Source: Metopolophium dirhodum (lineage: Eukaryota; Arthropoda; Insecta; Hemiptera; Aphididae). From it: 64,000 nucleotides of DNA. The position numbers and the translations under genes were made by a program. This document shows, piece by piece, positions 9,884-21,300 of this stretch (position 1 is the first letter of the stretch; every line of letters begins with the position of its first letter). Where the stretch lies: NCBI RefSeq assembly GCF_019925205.1, contig NC_083565.1, positions 35,120,241-35,184,240 of the forward strand, in the 5' to 3' direction. The notes under the pieces were generated by a model, which had not been told where the DNA came from, searched no databases, and saw only the letters and a program-made list of their open reading frames with translations.

Positions 9884-11277
9884 TATCTATAATTTTAAAA
9901 GGAATTTATTCTTTTCAATATCCGGGGTTTAATATTATTCGGAGTATTTCGTTCTACAATTAATGTCAAATTATGGACAAGTAGTTTTTTAGTTAGTAGT
10001 TAAGTAGTTACTACTTACTATAGTTACCTATTTAAAGTTTTGATGAGCGGAGCGGTTTTTTAACACTTTTCTTAAGTTTGGTTTCACGTCTGTCTGTGAT
10101 CAAATCTTGCGCGCTCGATTTGAGGCACTTTTTGAAGATGAAAAATTCTGAAAATTGGTATAGACCTTGGTCTTGGATGACAATACAATAATCCGTTGTC
10201 ATTTTGGGACATGGACCAAAAAAAAAAAAAAGGATTGTCCCCACGACGTCGCCGTAATATCTCTCGCAGATATTGAACTTTCTCTCTTCCCCAAAAAAAA
10301 CCGCAACCTCTTACGAAGCAAGTATAGGCGTGTCCTATCCATTAATACACATAATGGTCTCATAATGAAATTGTTAATATAAAAAAATTTCAATTGGTTG
10401 TGGCAAACAAAATAAATGTCTTGTCATTTCACGACCACATAAACTTATTTATTTATAAATAAATCATAATCACCAGTAGTTTGATTCTTTTTGTTTCACA
10501 AACATATTTCTTAAACGTTTAATAAAAATATTTACTTTCAACTAAAAAGTAGAAAATAAAAAATAAAAAAAAAAATTTTAAAAACACACTTTTCCATAAA
10601 AACATTTAAAAAAAAATTTTAAAAATTGCACTAAAAAGACAAAAATAATTTTCTGTACTTAAAAATAATGAAAAATTTATTGATGAAAAATTTAAAAGTG
10701 TGTGGTGCTCATACACTTGACATATATTCCCAGTCACTATCTTATAAACATGATTGAACAAAGAAGTGTATGTGAGACTTTCCTTGGCTTTTAAATTTTT
10801 CATCAGTAAATTTTTCATTATTTTGCTCTTATACTTGACATATACTGCCAGTCACTATCTTATAAACAGGATTGAACAAAGAAGTGTATGTGAGACTTAG
10901 CTCGGCTTTTAATGTTTTGTATGATGCACCACACACTTTTAAATTTTTCATCAATAAATTTTTCATTATTTTTAAGTACAGAGAATTATTTTTGTCTTTT
11001 TAGTGCAATTTTTAAAATTTTTTTTTAAATGTTTTTATGGAAAAGTGTGTTTTTAAAATTTTTTTTTTTATTTTTTATTATCAATTATTGTTGCTCCGCT
11101 ATTCTGCTTAACATAACTTTAAATAAGTTATAGATAAACAGTAATAACTACTTATAAGTTATAACTACTAACTAATAAGCTACTTGTCCATAATTTTATG
11201 TTTGTAGAACGAAATACTACGAATAATACTCTGTCCCGGATATAGAAAAGAGTAAATAATTTTTAAATGACGGATAA
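9884..11277. mobile_element. Foldback (long inverted-repeat) element
   Basis: About 1.39 kb with long terminal inverted repeats. The left arm (TCAATATCCGGGG near 9,917, CGTTCTACAATT near 9,950, TGGACAAGTAG near 9,974) is matched in inverse order by the right arm (11,165-11,277). A second, near-perfect inverted repeat of about 140 bp (10,568-10,708 against 10,926-11,070) lies inside. The loop holds two direct copies of a ~100-bp unit (ACTTGACATATA at 10,716 and 10,833). No transposase frame was found. Transcribed, it would fold into a long double-stranded hairpin. Confidence 0.68.
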
Positions 11278-11922
11278 TGACAAACAATGGTTAACAATTT
11301 TTTTTTTGCAAAAATATTGTTTTAAAACTAATTAAAATTATGTAAGAGAAATATTTTAAAATTGTTTTCTGAAATATTGAGTGTTTTACGTTAAAGGGAT
11401 CACTTAGATTTGTACCTACGTCCTGGACGTATTTCTATTAATTTTTTTAGGATTCCCAGGATTTCTATATAGGATCCGTTCAAATAGCATCGTGATTGGC
11501 CATTAATTTTTTGGTATCATTATATAATAACCTAATTGCAAGTTGCAACCGCGAGTGCCTCTATACCAAGAATCGACTATACAGCTCAACTTTTCAACCA
11601 ATATGGTTAGTGGTTACCAACTTTACCAGTTGTAACTATATATATAGTTACCACGCCCTCGTACACGACATGACATGCGCATGACACACCTACCTAGCTG
11701 TGACGAATACCTATATTATATACCTAGGTACCTATATAGCCGTATAGGTTTGGTTTAAAGTAACAATACTATACAAATAATCGTTTTTAGAATAGAACCT
11801 CTTTTGGCCTAATAATGCATTTTCAACTTTAGTCCACTATATAATATATTATAAGGACTAATTTCCACTTTCCTCTGTCGTCCAGTAGATACCTATTTTT
11901 CCTATAATATACACTCGATTTT
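11278..11922. other. Unassigned AT-rich DNA
   Basis: No gene or recognised element, only low-complexity sequence with repeated ACCTAGGTACCTATATA motifs near 11,700-11,745. Confidence 0.4.
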
Positions 11923-12320
11923 GTGCCGAATATAATTTGGAACCTATCTAGTTGGACAATGCATAACATACAAGAAACTTTAAAACTAAGTACAAATCCA
12001 TCATACAGATACAACACCTTTCTCTTCAAATTGCTGAATAACGACATTGATGATTCATTTTTATTAAGTCAGTTAAATTTCAAAGTTAATAAACTCTACA
12101 CTCGCAACAATCAGTTATTTTATATTCCTAACTCTTCTAAAAAAGTATACGTCAAACGACCCTATAAACATTGTATGAATTAATGTATTATTATTCTATG
12201 TATTAGTCTAATTATCTTTCATTATGTCATATCTTATTATTTTAATTTATATCATATTATTGTTATTTATACAAATATTATATTGTGAATTGGATATTTG
12301 TCCGTATTAATAAATAAATA
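11923..12320 (+). mobile_element. 5'-truncated LINE fragment (end of ORF2 plus 3' tail)
   Basis: Bases 11,923-12,183 encode 86 residues ending LFYIPNSSKKVYVKRPYKHC and two more before the stop. The pattern FLFKLLNNDIDD, FKVNKLYTRN, LFYIPNSS resembles the extreme C-terminus of reverse-transcriptase proteins in jockey/CR1-like non-LTR elements. The 3' untranslated part ends TTTGTCCGTATTAATAAATA. The same 3' end recurs at 51,226-51,326. The copy is 5'-truncated, as is usual for LINE insertions, and cannot be functional. Confidence 0.65.
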
Positions 12321-12325
12321 CTTAG

Positions 12326-12669
12326 GTAGGTTAGGTAACCAGCTACCTAGTACCTAAATATACCTATCTGCATAAATTCTACCGATGATATCGAAAATCG
12401 ATTAACTGTCGATATTTGAATATTATTTAAACACTGCCCCTACGCTACTATAGAAACATCGCAAATCGAAATTTGTGGTCTAGGGACTTTTTGACTCTCT
12501 GCTCAGCTGCTGCTAGTTGCCACGTTATTATCACGTATGTACGATTGGAAGATATCGATTGTTTATTTTAAAACAATCAAAAATGGAGTGATGTGATCGA
12601 AATTCGCGACATTCCAGAATAACTTTTTAACAGCTGTATCTGCAGGTGGTGGTGATCTGCACAGACGGC
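12326..12669 (+). promoter_or_regulatory. Upstream region of the beta-tubulin gene
   Basis: Presumed promoter and 5' UTR. Near-matches to the insect DRE core TATCGATA are visible (ATCGATTAAC near 12,397, GATATCGATT at 12,551-12,560). There is no clear TATA box, and the transcription start cannot be placed from sequence alone. Confidence 0.3.
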
Positions 12670-12726
12670 ATGGGAGAAATATTGCAAATTCAAGTGGGTC
12701 GTTGTGGCAATCGGATCGGAGACAAC
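12670..12726 (+). CDS. beta-tubulin exon 1
   Basis: Starts at ATG 12,670 and encodes MGEILQIQVGRCGNRIGDN. The donor AAC|GTACGTG follows a complete codon, at about the position of the classic first beta-tubulin intron. The start is fixed by alignment to the invariant beta-tubulin N-terminus. Confidence 0.85.
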
Positions 12727-15700
12727 GTACGTGTGACGCATAAACATAAAAAATGTATATTTTCTCGAAACAACATTTAAAGTTCGGACAAGGTTTTGGA
12801 CCACCTCTATAGGCACTATAGTATAGGTAAACCTATCTTAGACTGCAGTCCTGACCAGGGGTCAATTTATATTTTTGGAGGGCCTCATTGGAAATTGTTT
12901 GTGGGCCATAGGTCCGTAAAAACAAACGAACGAAAATGACGAACTACAACGTATACTATAGTCTAAAACAGCGGTTCTTAACCTGTGGTCCGCGGCCCCC
13001 TGGGGGTCCGCAATACTCATGTCGGGGGTCCGCGGCAGCCTTAACACATGACATACGTCAATAAGTGACATGAATGCATCATTACAATATTGTTGGATTA
13101 TTATTTTTTTTTCATATATAATAATATGTAGACTCTACACCAAATAATTGTATTATTAATATTTATTAAGTATAATCAGTTTTTCTTGTTCATACGAAAT
13201 TTACATGCGTACAGCACTGTAGTCCCGGCAGTCTTATATTTACTGCCACTAAGTGCAGTTAATCGATCGTACTCAATTATGGTTTTATATTACCCATTTT
13301 TATAAAAAAATTATTAATGTGTATGTTTTGTTATGTCTACTTGTGTAATTTGTTATATAGAATAATTATTATAATTTTGGTTATGATAACATGAGATGTT
13401 TTGTAAAAAAAAAGGTATTCAAAAAAAAATTGTTAAGGGGGTCCGCGATTTCTAGAAATCTTTCATCAGGGGTCCGTGAAAAAGGTTAAGAACCGCTGGT
13501 CTAGCACGTATAGAATATATTAACGATTTTTACTTCTGGTCGTCGGGCAACCATTTGGTGACCCCCGGTCTATGATGAGTGACATCTTATCAAAATAGTT
13601 AATTAGATTTCAGGTGTCGCGTATAGAACTGAACGTATTAATTGTAAACTATACTACCAGAGCGAGTAGGTTAGATTTGTTTTCACCCCGAAGTTGTGTT
13701 GTCCGTGGTAAGTTTATTACCAACATAGCACTCACCATAAAAAAAAATCCTGGATCCACCACTGCCGGTGATTCGGTAATTTCGATGTGTACCCAATTCA
13801 AGTTTATTGTACCTTAGTCGTGAATAACGGCAAGTGTTGAGCTCGTTGCGAGCTGTTATTTTTTTTTACATCGACTGGTTGCCGGTTGGCGTTAAATAAT
13901 CGCTCCGTTATATTTGTAATCATGACATTGTTATAAACTTTTATAGTTTTGGAAAACCATATCTAACGAACATGGACTCGACGAGCAAGGTAAATTTGCC
14001 GGTTATTCAACAGACGAGCAGTTGGAGCGCATAAATGTGTATTACGATGAATCCAAAGGTAAAAATACTGTACATAATTTTATATTCACTTATATTCGGA
14101 TTTAAATGTCAATAACAATACAATCGGAGCTAATATATAGCTAATAAAAGAATTATTTTCAACGACTATTGGATTTTCAAAAATTATTGAATCACATTTT
14201 ACGTGATATACACAGTACCGGATCTACAAATTATGCAACCCGGGGCACAACATAATATTAGCGCCCCTAAAAATCACCAATAAAAAATGCAAGAGTCCTA
14301 AAGTGTGTCAAAGTACGGATTATTATTATAGGCGATTTGAATTTTAAATATTCATACAATTAATCAAGATATTATACATATATTTAATATTTATACATTA
14401 TGGAAATGTTTATTTTCAATAAAAAACAAATAATTTGGAAATTAAACCTATATTTAATAAATACCTATTTAATAATAATTATTTTTCTTGATTTTTTTGA
14501 CGCGAATTCGTTAATGATATCTTCATAATCTATAGATTTAGCAACTTGGTGCTCAATGGATATAATCGACAGGCCATTTAATCTTGTTTGCTTTGTAGTT
14601 GATCTTAGATATGATTTAGTTTCAGTTTACTAAAACTACGTTCACACGATGCCGATGTTACGGGTAATGTCAAAAATATTTGATAAGCTGTGAATATGTT
14701 AGGATAAGCTTCTTGAAGACCATTTTTAAGAATAAAATTTAAAATTTCACGTGAACTAGCATTTATTAATTTGTTATCCAATTGAATTGCATGTTGAGTA
14801 AAACTATCCAATTCTAAAATAAATTCATTTTTTTCAATATCTTTTTCATATTTTATACAAAAGTCCATAGCATGTTTTTTTAATTGAATTGTTGGCATAC
14901 TAAATAAAAACTTTCCATCTAAAAAAAAAATCTTTTGCAGCTTCATCAATTGAGTCAAATCTTTCTTTTAAACCATTAAATACTTGTGTAATTCAAAAAA
15001 AAAATTAAAATGTTATAAAAATGATGAGTTTAAAATTTTGCGCCCCTCTATGATAAGCGCCCGGGGAATGGGCTCCGGATGCCCCCCCCCCTAGATCCGG
15101 TGCTGGATATACATACTCTGTAAGCTTATACAAAATTGCAGGTTTTCAAAAGCCTATAGACTGTATAAAGTACTAATGTGCCATACTTTGAACATTTCAT
15201 TATCAATAGAAAACGACAATACGAACACTTGGTAAACATTATAAGTATTTATTCGATTTTGAGTTAGGTGCACAAAAGTTAAACTGATTTTGGGTAAACG
15301 TTTTCGTTTTTCCTTACCTTTTTTCCTGGTGCTCCCGATTATTTCAAAAAGTACTGAGCATTTTTTATTCTCGGGTTGTATTGTTACCTATAGATAATAA
15401 TAAACGATTCCAAAAATAAAAATAATTTGTAATAATTCTACACGACGTATACTATACCAATGACTTAACAAATCGGTGTGGTTGACACGTCAAGTTTTTT
15501 CGACCTACTTGTACGGAAAAACGGTTTTCGATAATATGGTCATAGCGTCACCTATATATAAATATATAATATTTCACCTCGAGTTATGCCGACCATCAAT
15601 AATTGATATGTAGATAGGTACTGACTTTTTTTGTATCTGTACAGCTGGGTAAGTCTTTTATATTTTTGGGCGCCGGTGCCGGTTTTCCCAATTTTCCGAA

Positions 15701-17468
15701 TATCTATACAAATTGAAAATTATATTTTATATTATAGTTACTACCTTAATTATAATACTTTTCTACTAGCTCGATACCTATTTAGGGGGGATCGATACGG
15801 TGTATTATATCAACGAAAATGACTTGCCGGAAAAAACTCTCACGCCCCGTAGAATAGTCGGATTTAGTTAATTTTTTTTTTTATTTAAAAGTAGAGAACA
15901 TTTTTCAGGTCGGATTAAAGGCTGAATTTTTATTTTACTTTAAATAGTGGTAGAAAAATAAGTTTGAAAAAGAACGAATACTGTGCATTATTCAAATGCA
16001 TATTTTAGCTTCTATAGTTATAATTACGAAAATCACGCTTTGATCCGATATGAAAAATGTTCTACTTTTTCAAATAAAAAAAAAAATTAACAAAATCCGA
16101 CTATTCTACAGGGCGTGAGAATTTTTCCTGTAAGACAGGTTTTTGTACTAAAAAACGCACCGGGTCCAACGCCTTACAATGGATTTATTGAACGGCTCAG
16201 GTGGAGTGTACGTGCCTCGCGCGGTGCTCGTGGACTCCGATTCGACTTTGTTGAACACGATCGGCGGGCGGCAGTGTGGCGAAAACGCGTACCGGAAGGA
16301 AAACTTTGTGGGCGGACACGGCGGAACCGGAAGTAACTGGGCGAGGGGCTATTACGGTGGCGGCGAGATGTCGAGACGCGTCGCGGATGCGGTCCGGTCG
16401 GAAGCGGAGCGGTGCGATCGGCTCCAAGGGTTCCAGTTGGTGCACTCGCTGGGCGGCGGCACTGGTTCCGGTCTGGGCGGACGCGTTCTGAACAACGTCC
16501 GAGCGTCGTACCCGAACCGGACGGCACACACGTACAGCGTGGCGCCGTGGACGGCCGTGTCGGACGAGCCCGCCGAGTCGTACAACGCGTCGCTGTCCTT
16601 GGCCAGGCTGATCGGTTGCGCGCGCGCGACGTATCTGGCAGACAACCGGGCGCTGTTCGACGCGTGCTGCGGTGGTGGCGCGTCCGCCGCCCCCGCGTAC
16701 GCAGATCTCAATCACCTGGTGACGCAGATCATGTCCGGCACCACGACCGGGCTCCGGTTCGCCGGCCGGCTGAACGCCGACATGAAAAAGTGCACCGCCA
16801 ACCTAGTGCTGTATCCGAGACAGCACTTCTTTGTGCCGGGGTTCGCGCCGCTCACGTTCCGCGGACAAACGGACGCGTGCGCGTACACCGTTCCCGAGCT
16901 GGCCACGCAGCTGTTCGAAGCGGTGCGGCTGCAGCGGCGTTGCACCGGCGCCGGTACCGTCGCGGCCGTCGTCATGGCTGCCGTCATGACGTTTCGGGGC
17001 AGAAGTTTTGCGATCGAACCTCGCAGTGGCGACGTACCACTGCAGCCTTGCACGGGACGGATTACGGCCCCGGAACACTGTTGGCTACCGGACAACCTCA
17101 AGACGGCCAGTTACGGTGTACCGTCGCATGGACTCAAGAATAGCGGCACAGTAGTGGCCAACACGACGGCGGTGCGGGACGTGTTCGAACGGTACTTTCG
17201 GCGGTCCGCGTCCATGTTGGCCAAGCGGGAGCTTTTACACCTGTACATGGAAGAAGGCATGGATTCCGACGAATTTCGAGTTGCGCTCGAACAGATCGAA
17301 TCGCTGATGGCCGAATACTTGTCGATCGAGCAGATCAACTGCACCGGTGACGGTGACGACGTCGACGGCGACCATGTCCACGAAGACGACCGCGGACAAT
17401 CGTCTACAAGTATGGGCCTGCAGGCCACAACATCGACGGTTGATGGACTCGATCCGCCGATGCTTTAG
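12670..17468 (+). CDS. Divergent beta-tubulin, whole gene (three exons)
   Basis: Exons 12,670-12,726, 13,947-14,058 and 16,201-17,468 join in frame (57+112+1,268 nt) to 478 residues; ordinary beta-tubulins have about 447. It is a GTP-binding subunit of microtubules in the cytoplasm. Landmarks seen: GQ-type N-terminus (VGRCGNRIGDN), INVYYDESKGG then VYVPRAVLVD, the GTP-phosphate loop GGGTGSG at 141-147, LNADMKK at 247-253, HFFVPGFAPLT, and the H11-H12 segment EGMDSDEF. Oddities: MGEI replaces the MREI start used in tubulin mRNA autoregulation, Gly replaces the colchicine-site cysteine (residue 240), and the tail is long, first Asp-rich then Ser/Thr-rich. The frame is intact and GC-rich, which argues for a functional, fast-evolving paralogue (perhaps germline-specific, inference) and not a pseudogene. 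Confidence 0.88.
12856..13567. mobile_element. Outer hAT-like MITE in tubulin intron 1
   Basis: The left end CAGGGGTCAATTTATATTT and right end (reverse complement CGGGGGTCACCAAATGG) resemble hAT termini of the CAGGGGTC type. Flanking 8-mers (GTCCTGAC and GTCTATGA) match only partly, so the copy is old. A related left end, CTGGGGTCACCAAATAAT, is seen at about 31,221. A second hAT MITE has inserted in its middle. Confidence 0.5.
12969..13498. mobile_element. hAT-type MITE nested in tubulin intron 1
   Basis: 530 bp with terminal inverted repeats CAGCGGTTCTTAACCTGTGG on the left and CAGCGGTTCTTAACCTTTTT on the right read inversely. The subterminal GGGGTCCGCG is also mirrored. Flanks GTCTAAAA and GTCTAGCA form an 8-bp target duplication with two mismatches. 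No transposase frame. Confidence 0.8.
13947..14058 (+). CDS. beta-tubulin exon 2
   Basis: Begins after TTATAG with FWKTISNEHGLDEQGKF and ends with INVYYDESK plus the first base of a glycine codon, before GTAAAAATAC. It corresponds to beta-tubulin residues around 20-57 and matches the family well. Confidence 0.88.
14213..15105 (-). mobile_element. hAT transposon remnant with perfect 8-bp target duplication
   Basis: 893 bp with inverted ends CAGTACCGGATCTA and CAGCACCGGATCTA. Both sides are flanked by GATATACA (14,205-14,212 and 15,106-15,113), a perfect 8-bp duplication and the hAT signature. Subterminal sequences mention GCGCCCC on both sides. The interior carries the end of a transposase gene on the minus strand, so this is an internally deleted copy. 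Confidence 0.88.
14465..14958 (-). pseudogene. hAT transposase C-terminal part (ZMYM/KRBA2-like), frameshifted
   Basis: The open frame 14,605-14,958 ends in YPNIFTAYQIFLTLPVTSAS and CERSFSKLK, the hAT dimerisation domain. A frameshift near 14,607 interrupts it. In the shifted frame the family continues (YLRST ... NGLSIISIEHQ ... DYEDIINEFA) to a stop at 14,465. The N-terminal zinc finger and the catalytic DDE parts are absent. Not functional as transposase. Confidence 0.75.
15827..16130. mobile_element. MITE next to the exon 3 acceptor of beta-tubulin
   Basis: About 304 bp with long inverted ends. The left CTCACGCCCCGTAGAATAGT and CGGATTTAGTTAA are mirrored on the right by TTAACAAAATCCG and ACTATTCTACAGGGCGTGAG. 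The interior also mirrors near the ends (AGTAGA.AACATTTTTCA). The superfamily cannot be assigned because no clean target duplication is visible. It ends 70 bp before exon 3. Confidence 0.72.
16201..17468 (+). CDS. beta-tubulin exon 3 (main exon)
   Basis: Codes for residues 57-478. The spliced frame enters at GGT (completed by the G of exon 2), not at the in-frame ATG at 16,179 that an ORF finder would choose. Recognisable: NFVGGHGGTGSNWARGYY, LQGFQLVHSLGGGTGSG, TYSVAPW, YNASLS, DLNHLVTQIMSGTTTGLRF, FFVPGFAPLT and the C-terminal helices. The exon is about 60% GC in an AT-rich surrounding. The final 40 or so residues have no counterpart in standard tubulins. Confidence 0.9.
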
Positions 17469-17680
17469 ACGTAGTGTGGAGATTACATACATTTTTTATA
17501 CCAACAACAAAATATTTCTTTCTGTAAAATTTCCATGGTTGTTATTAAATGGTTTATACCTGCAGAGCTGCAGCAGCTCGACGTCTACTACAGCTAGTAT
17601 TGCACGACGGTGTTTTCTCTTCAATTCAATAAATTCTTGCAAAATAATAATGAAAAGTTAAATTTTCATTTTAAGAAGAT
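17469..17680 (+). terminator. beta-tubulin 3' UTR and polyadenylation signal
   Basis: After the stop TAG at 17,466-17,468, a canonical AATAAA lies at 17,628-17,633, about 160 nt downstream. This is the best candidate for the mRNA end. The cleavage site itself is not visible. Confidence 0.5.
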
Positions 17681-17999
17681 ATATATATATAGGTTAGGCG
17701 TATGTATAGGTACTTTGTTAAGGAGTATCGAGTATACCACCTATCGTTATAAGGCTGGTACGTATCGAATTGTGTGTTATGATAGCATTGGTGATATGTT
17801 GTCGTTGAGTCAAGGCAAAAAATTGAATATAATAGGCTCAAGGTTTAAAAATAAAAGACATAAAACGCACATGAAATGTATTTTTCAAAGGTCTATAATA
17901 ATATAATATATTGTATTTAAATTAAAACAAAAATTTAATATTAATAATGTCATACAAGTACTGGTACTAGACGGCGATTAGGTGTACAATTAGGTAGGT

Positions 18000-18029
18000 A
18001 TTAATAATAATAATAATAATAATAATAAT
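18000..18029. repeat. (TAA)n microsatellite
   Basis: About ten uninterrupted trinucleotide units. Confidence 0.9.
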
Positions 18030-18283
18030 GATAAAATTGAAACTATAATAATTAACTAAAAAACATATTATGTACGTACACTTAATTTTCATGTATATAA
18101 TAATAATAATATTATAATTGACTAAAAGGGACTGGAGACGACTTAAATACAAAGGGGTTGATCTACGGTCAACCATAAAAAAAAAACTACGCACTATACC
18201 AGATAATAAGTAGACTTTAAATTATGTGAAGTGAATCACAATTTCTAGGTTACAAAATAATTAAACATTGTTTTCACACGCAT

Positions 18284-18304
18284 ACACACACACACACACA
18301 CACA
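18284..18304. repeat. (CA)n microsatellite
   Basis: About ten dinucleotide units. Confidence 0.85.
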
Positions 18305-21300
18305 TTTAATTTATATATAATTTAATTTTTAAACACTACAACTATAACGTAAAAATAGAAATAATGTATAATTAATTAACAACACGGGTATATATATTAT
18401 AATATTCAACGATTATTATATTATTGCACTACAAAAACACAGATAGCAGCATAAATTATTATTTTGGTCTATATATTCTTAACCATATTATTATACATCT
18501 AATCGAACGAAACAAAAGTAGAATTTAATTATAATAATATTTGTAGGTACCTATCTATATAATATATTAATGCACGACATTGAATTATTTCAAAGCCAGA
18601 GAGACATCGAGCAAAATAAAATATGTAGTAACTTACAGATCATACACTAAGTATATGAGCTAAGGGTAGTAATAATAAAAAATTCGATTACTAAATTATA
18701 GTAACATGTTTACGCGATAGTCGCAATACTAAACTGGAAAAACGGACGCGCTGAGAAACACTATTACTATATTGACGTCGTATATTGTATTGTTCAACGG
18801 ACAAAATTATATTATATTATTAAAATATCAAACTACCTATACAAAACATTATACAACGAGAAATCGCTGATTTCTTCGATAGGCAAACGGAATTTATTGA
18901 GGCCAAATGGCGAATACAAAACATTAGTCATCGTGATTGTTTTTCGGTATAATTGACATGGTTCTAACCGATAATCGGATGTTTTTTTTTTTTTTTAATA
19001 TTCACAATAAATATATTATAATACGCCGGTTAAGGCAGTATAAAATATTCCGAGTTTCAACAAAGTACCTGAATCGCACATAAAAACATCCATAAATGTT
19101 ACGAATAAAACATTTTAAAATTCAATAACGACGTTATAGGCAGATAATTATCGTTATATGATCGAGATTAAGCGATATGTAGGTATGCAGGGTATATAGT
19201 ATATAGGTAGGTATTTTATACGTGCGTAATCCATCTCTCTTTTTTGACTAATTTATTGCGACTTGAGTGGTATATATTATGTTCGGTATATTATTATTCG
19301 TATTTATTTCGGTCAACTGAAAGTCTGAAACCTATGTATACTATTATATACATAATATATAAATGTATATATTATATACACGTTACGATTACATATAGAC
19401 ATTATAGAAGATAAACACGATACTTATAATTATTGTATATAATATTATAAATAACATTATATAAAAGCTGACACTTTGTCGAGTTTAACTATGTTTCTTC
19501 GCTTTAAAATTACTGTCTGGGGCGAAGACTTTGTCACACTTCATAAAATAATATTAATTAATAACAATAATAGAATTACGAAAATTATTTAAAAAAAAAA
19601 AAAACCGTATACACATTTTTGGAACATTGTCGATGTACATAATTATTTTATATTTTATATAATACCTATAATATTGTGCGGCCGTGACGGTAGGGGGAGG
19701 TAGGTAGTAATGTATTTCAATAAACGCACCTAAGTATACGCGAAAAATACTAAAATACGAAACTACTATACATAGAAAGCAATCGTAATAATTGTTTAAA
19801 TTAAGACGGATGGCCGTTCGTTGGCCGGGTAGAATGTATTATCGTGTGTGTTGAAAATTCGTTCATCCGGAGGAGGACCAAAGTATAAAATATACATTCG
19901 AGATTAATTTAATTAAAAAATTGTCAAAACATCTACTTTTTTGAGATCTACTTGGAAATAAACAAAATTAAATTAAATTGCACAAAACATTATAATGTTA
20001 AAAAAAAATATATATCATATTACAATACTATATAAATATTGTTTTCGTTATGTTTTGTCGAGCATAAAGAATACTAGAGATCGTACAACCGAATGTTAAA
20101 ATTTTAAACAAAAATAGATTCATAAACTAACATAATATTATTACTATAGCTGGTACCAAGGTATATGATAACTTTGGCGGCTTATTAGCGCCGCCATTAT
20201 CGTTATAAGTTAAAATGTGTGCATTTCTTTTATACGCATTCAATAACCGCACTTAATGAAACAAATATAATAAATTAATCTCACTAATTCCTACGAAAAA
20301 AAAATATTAATAATACTAATAAACAAATTTGGTCGTTATATAGGACTTGACTAATGACAATGCGAGGGCATAAAAACGAAAAAAAAATATTTTCAAAAAC
20401 CGTTGCTTGTTATATTATGATTAAGAATAAAACGCGATGAAGACGTATAACGTTCGGAATAATTTTTTTATAAACCGTTATTACGATATTTCGATCGCAT
20501 CGATATATTGTATTATAATAATAATAATAATAATAAAAATAATAATATATTATATTAAATAATCTAACTGTAACAAATGTGCTAGAGTAGTATTATGTGC
20601 GTCAAATAACGTCCACACACCAGTCATTCTTAAATTGTTACGTGTAGCACTTGATATATTTTATTATATACACTATCGTCATACAAAGTGAATTTTCTAA
20701 AATTAAGACACTCATATTACACGGGTTTTCGCAGTCGATTGATGTAATTTAAAGTGAGTATAGGTAGTTATCACATAACGCCACAAGTTAGTGAAAAAAT
20801 ATTATTTTCATAATTTTTTTAAACTTTAGACCAGTATTTTTGAATTTCATATTCTAAAATTTTCAGAAAACAATCTATTTCAGAATATGAAATAAGAAAT
20901 ATGGGTTGCCATTCGAAAAAATTAAAAATCTAAGAAATAAGTAAGTAGGTACTTACAGATTATTGTATCGAAATGTATTAAGAAAAATTCACCATGACGT
21001 ATCTATTTGCAGATAAAACGGGAAGCATATTTCATATTTTACGAATTTAATATTGAATACAAACGAGTAAAATTGATAAAAAGAATACTAAATTGGTAAA
21101 AATAATAAAAATCACATTGAAAACATATACGTTAATAATTCACACAAAACACAGAAATTCGACTTACAAACTTTCAATATGATAATAAATATGTTATATA
21201 TTATTATATTGTATTGTTATGTACACGTGACCAACAATAATATATTATTAACGAGGATTAGGCAAGTACTATTACTTCGTCTTTAATACGCGCGGTGGAA

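Larger units (their letters stand above)
12727..13946 (+). other. beta-tubulin intron 1
   Basis: GT-AG intron of 1,220 nt, over half of which is two nested hAT-type non-autonomous elements (12,856-13,567 and 12,969-13,498). The remainder is AT-rich and featureless. Confidence 0.8.
14059..16200 (+). other. beta-tubulin intron 2
   Basis: GT-AG intron of 2,142 nt containing a hAT element (14,213-15,105) and a MITE (15,827-16,130). The acceptor GGCTCAG|GTGG has little polypyrimidine tract, but using it restores exactly the conserved KGGVYVPR junction. Confidence 0.75.

Noticed and set aside
10032..10393. ORFs of 64-71 codons near 10.0-10.4 kb
   Set aside because: They lie within the foldback element, with lysine/phenylalanine homopolymers from A/T runs and no conserved motif.
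16179..16200. ATG at 16,179 as start of a single-exon tubulin
   Set aside because: The residues MDLLNGS have no family match, and splicing from exon 2 to 16,201 recreates the conserved KGGVYVPR junction.
16197..17143. Several long ORFs on both strands across tubulin exon 3 (for example 243 codons at 16,412 plus, 172 codons at 16,197 minus)
   Set aside because: Shadows caused by high GC. Arg/Pro/Ala-rich translations without domains, while the tubulin frame is unmistakable.
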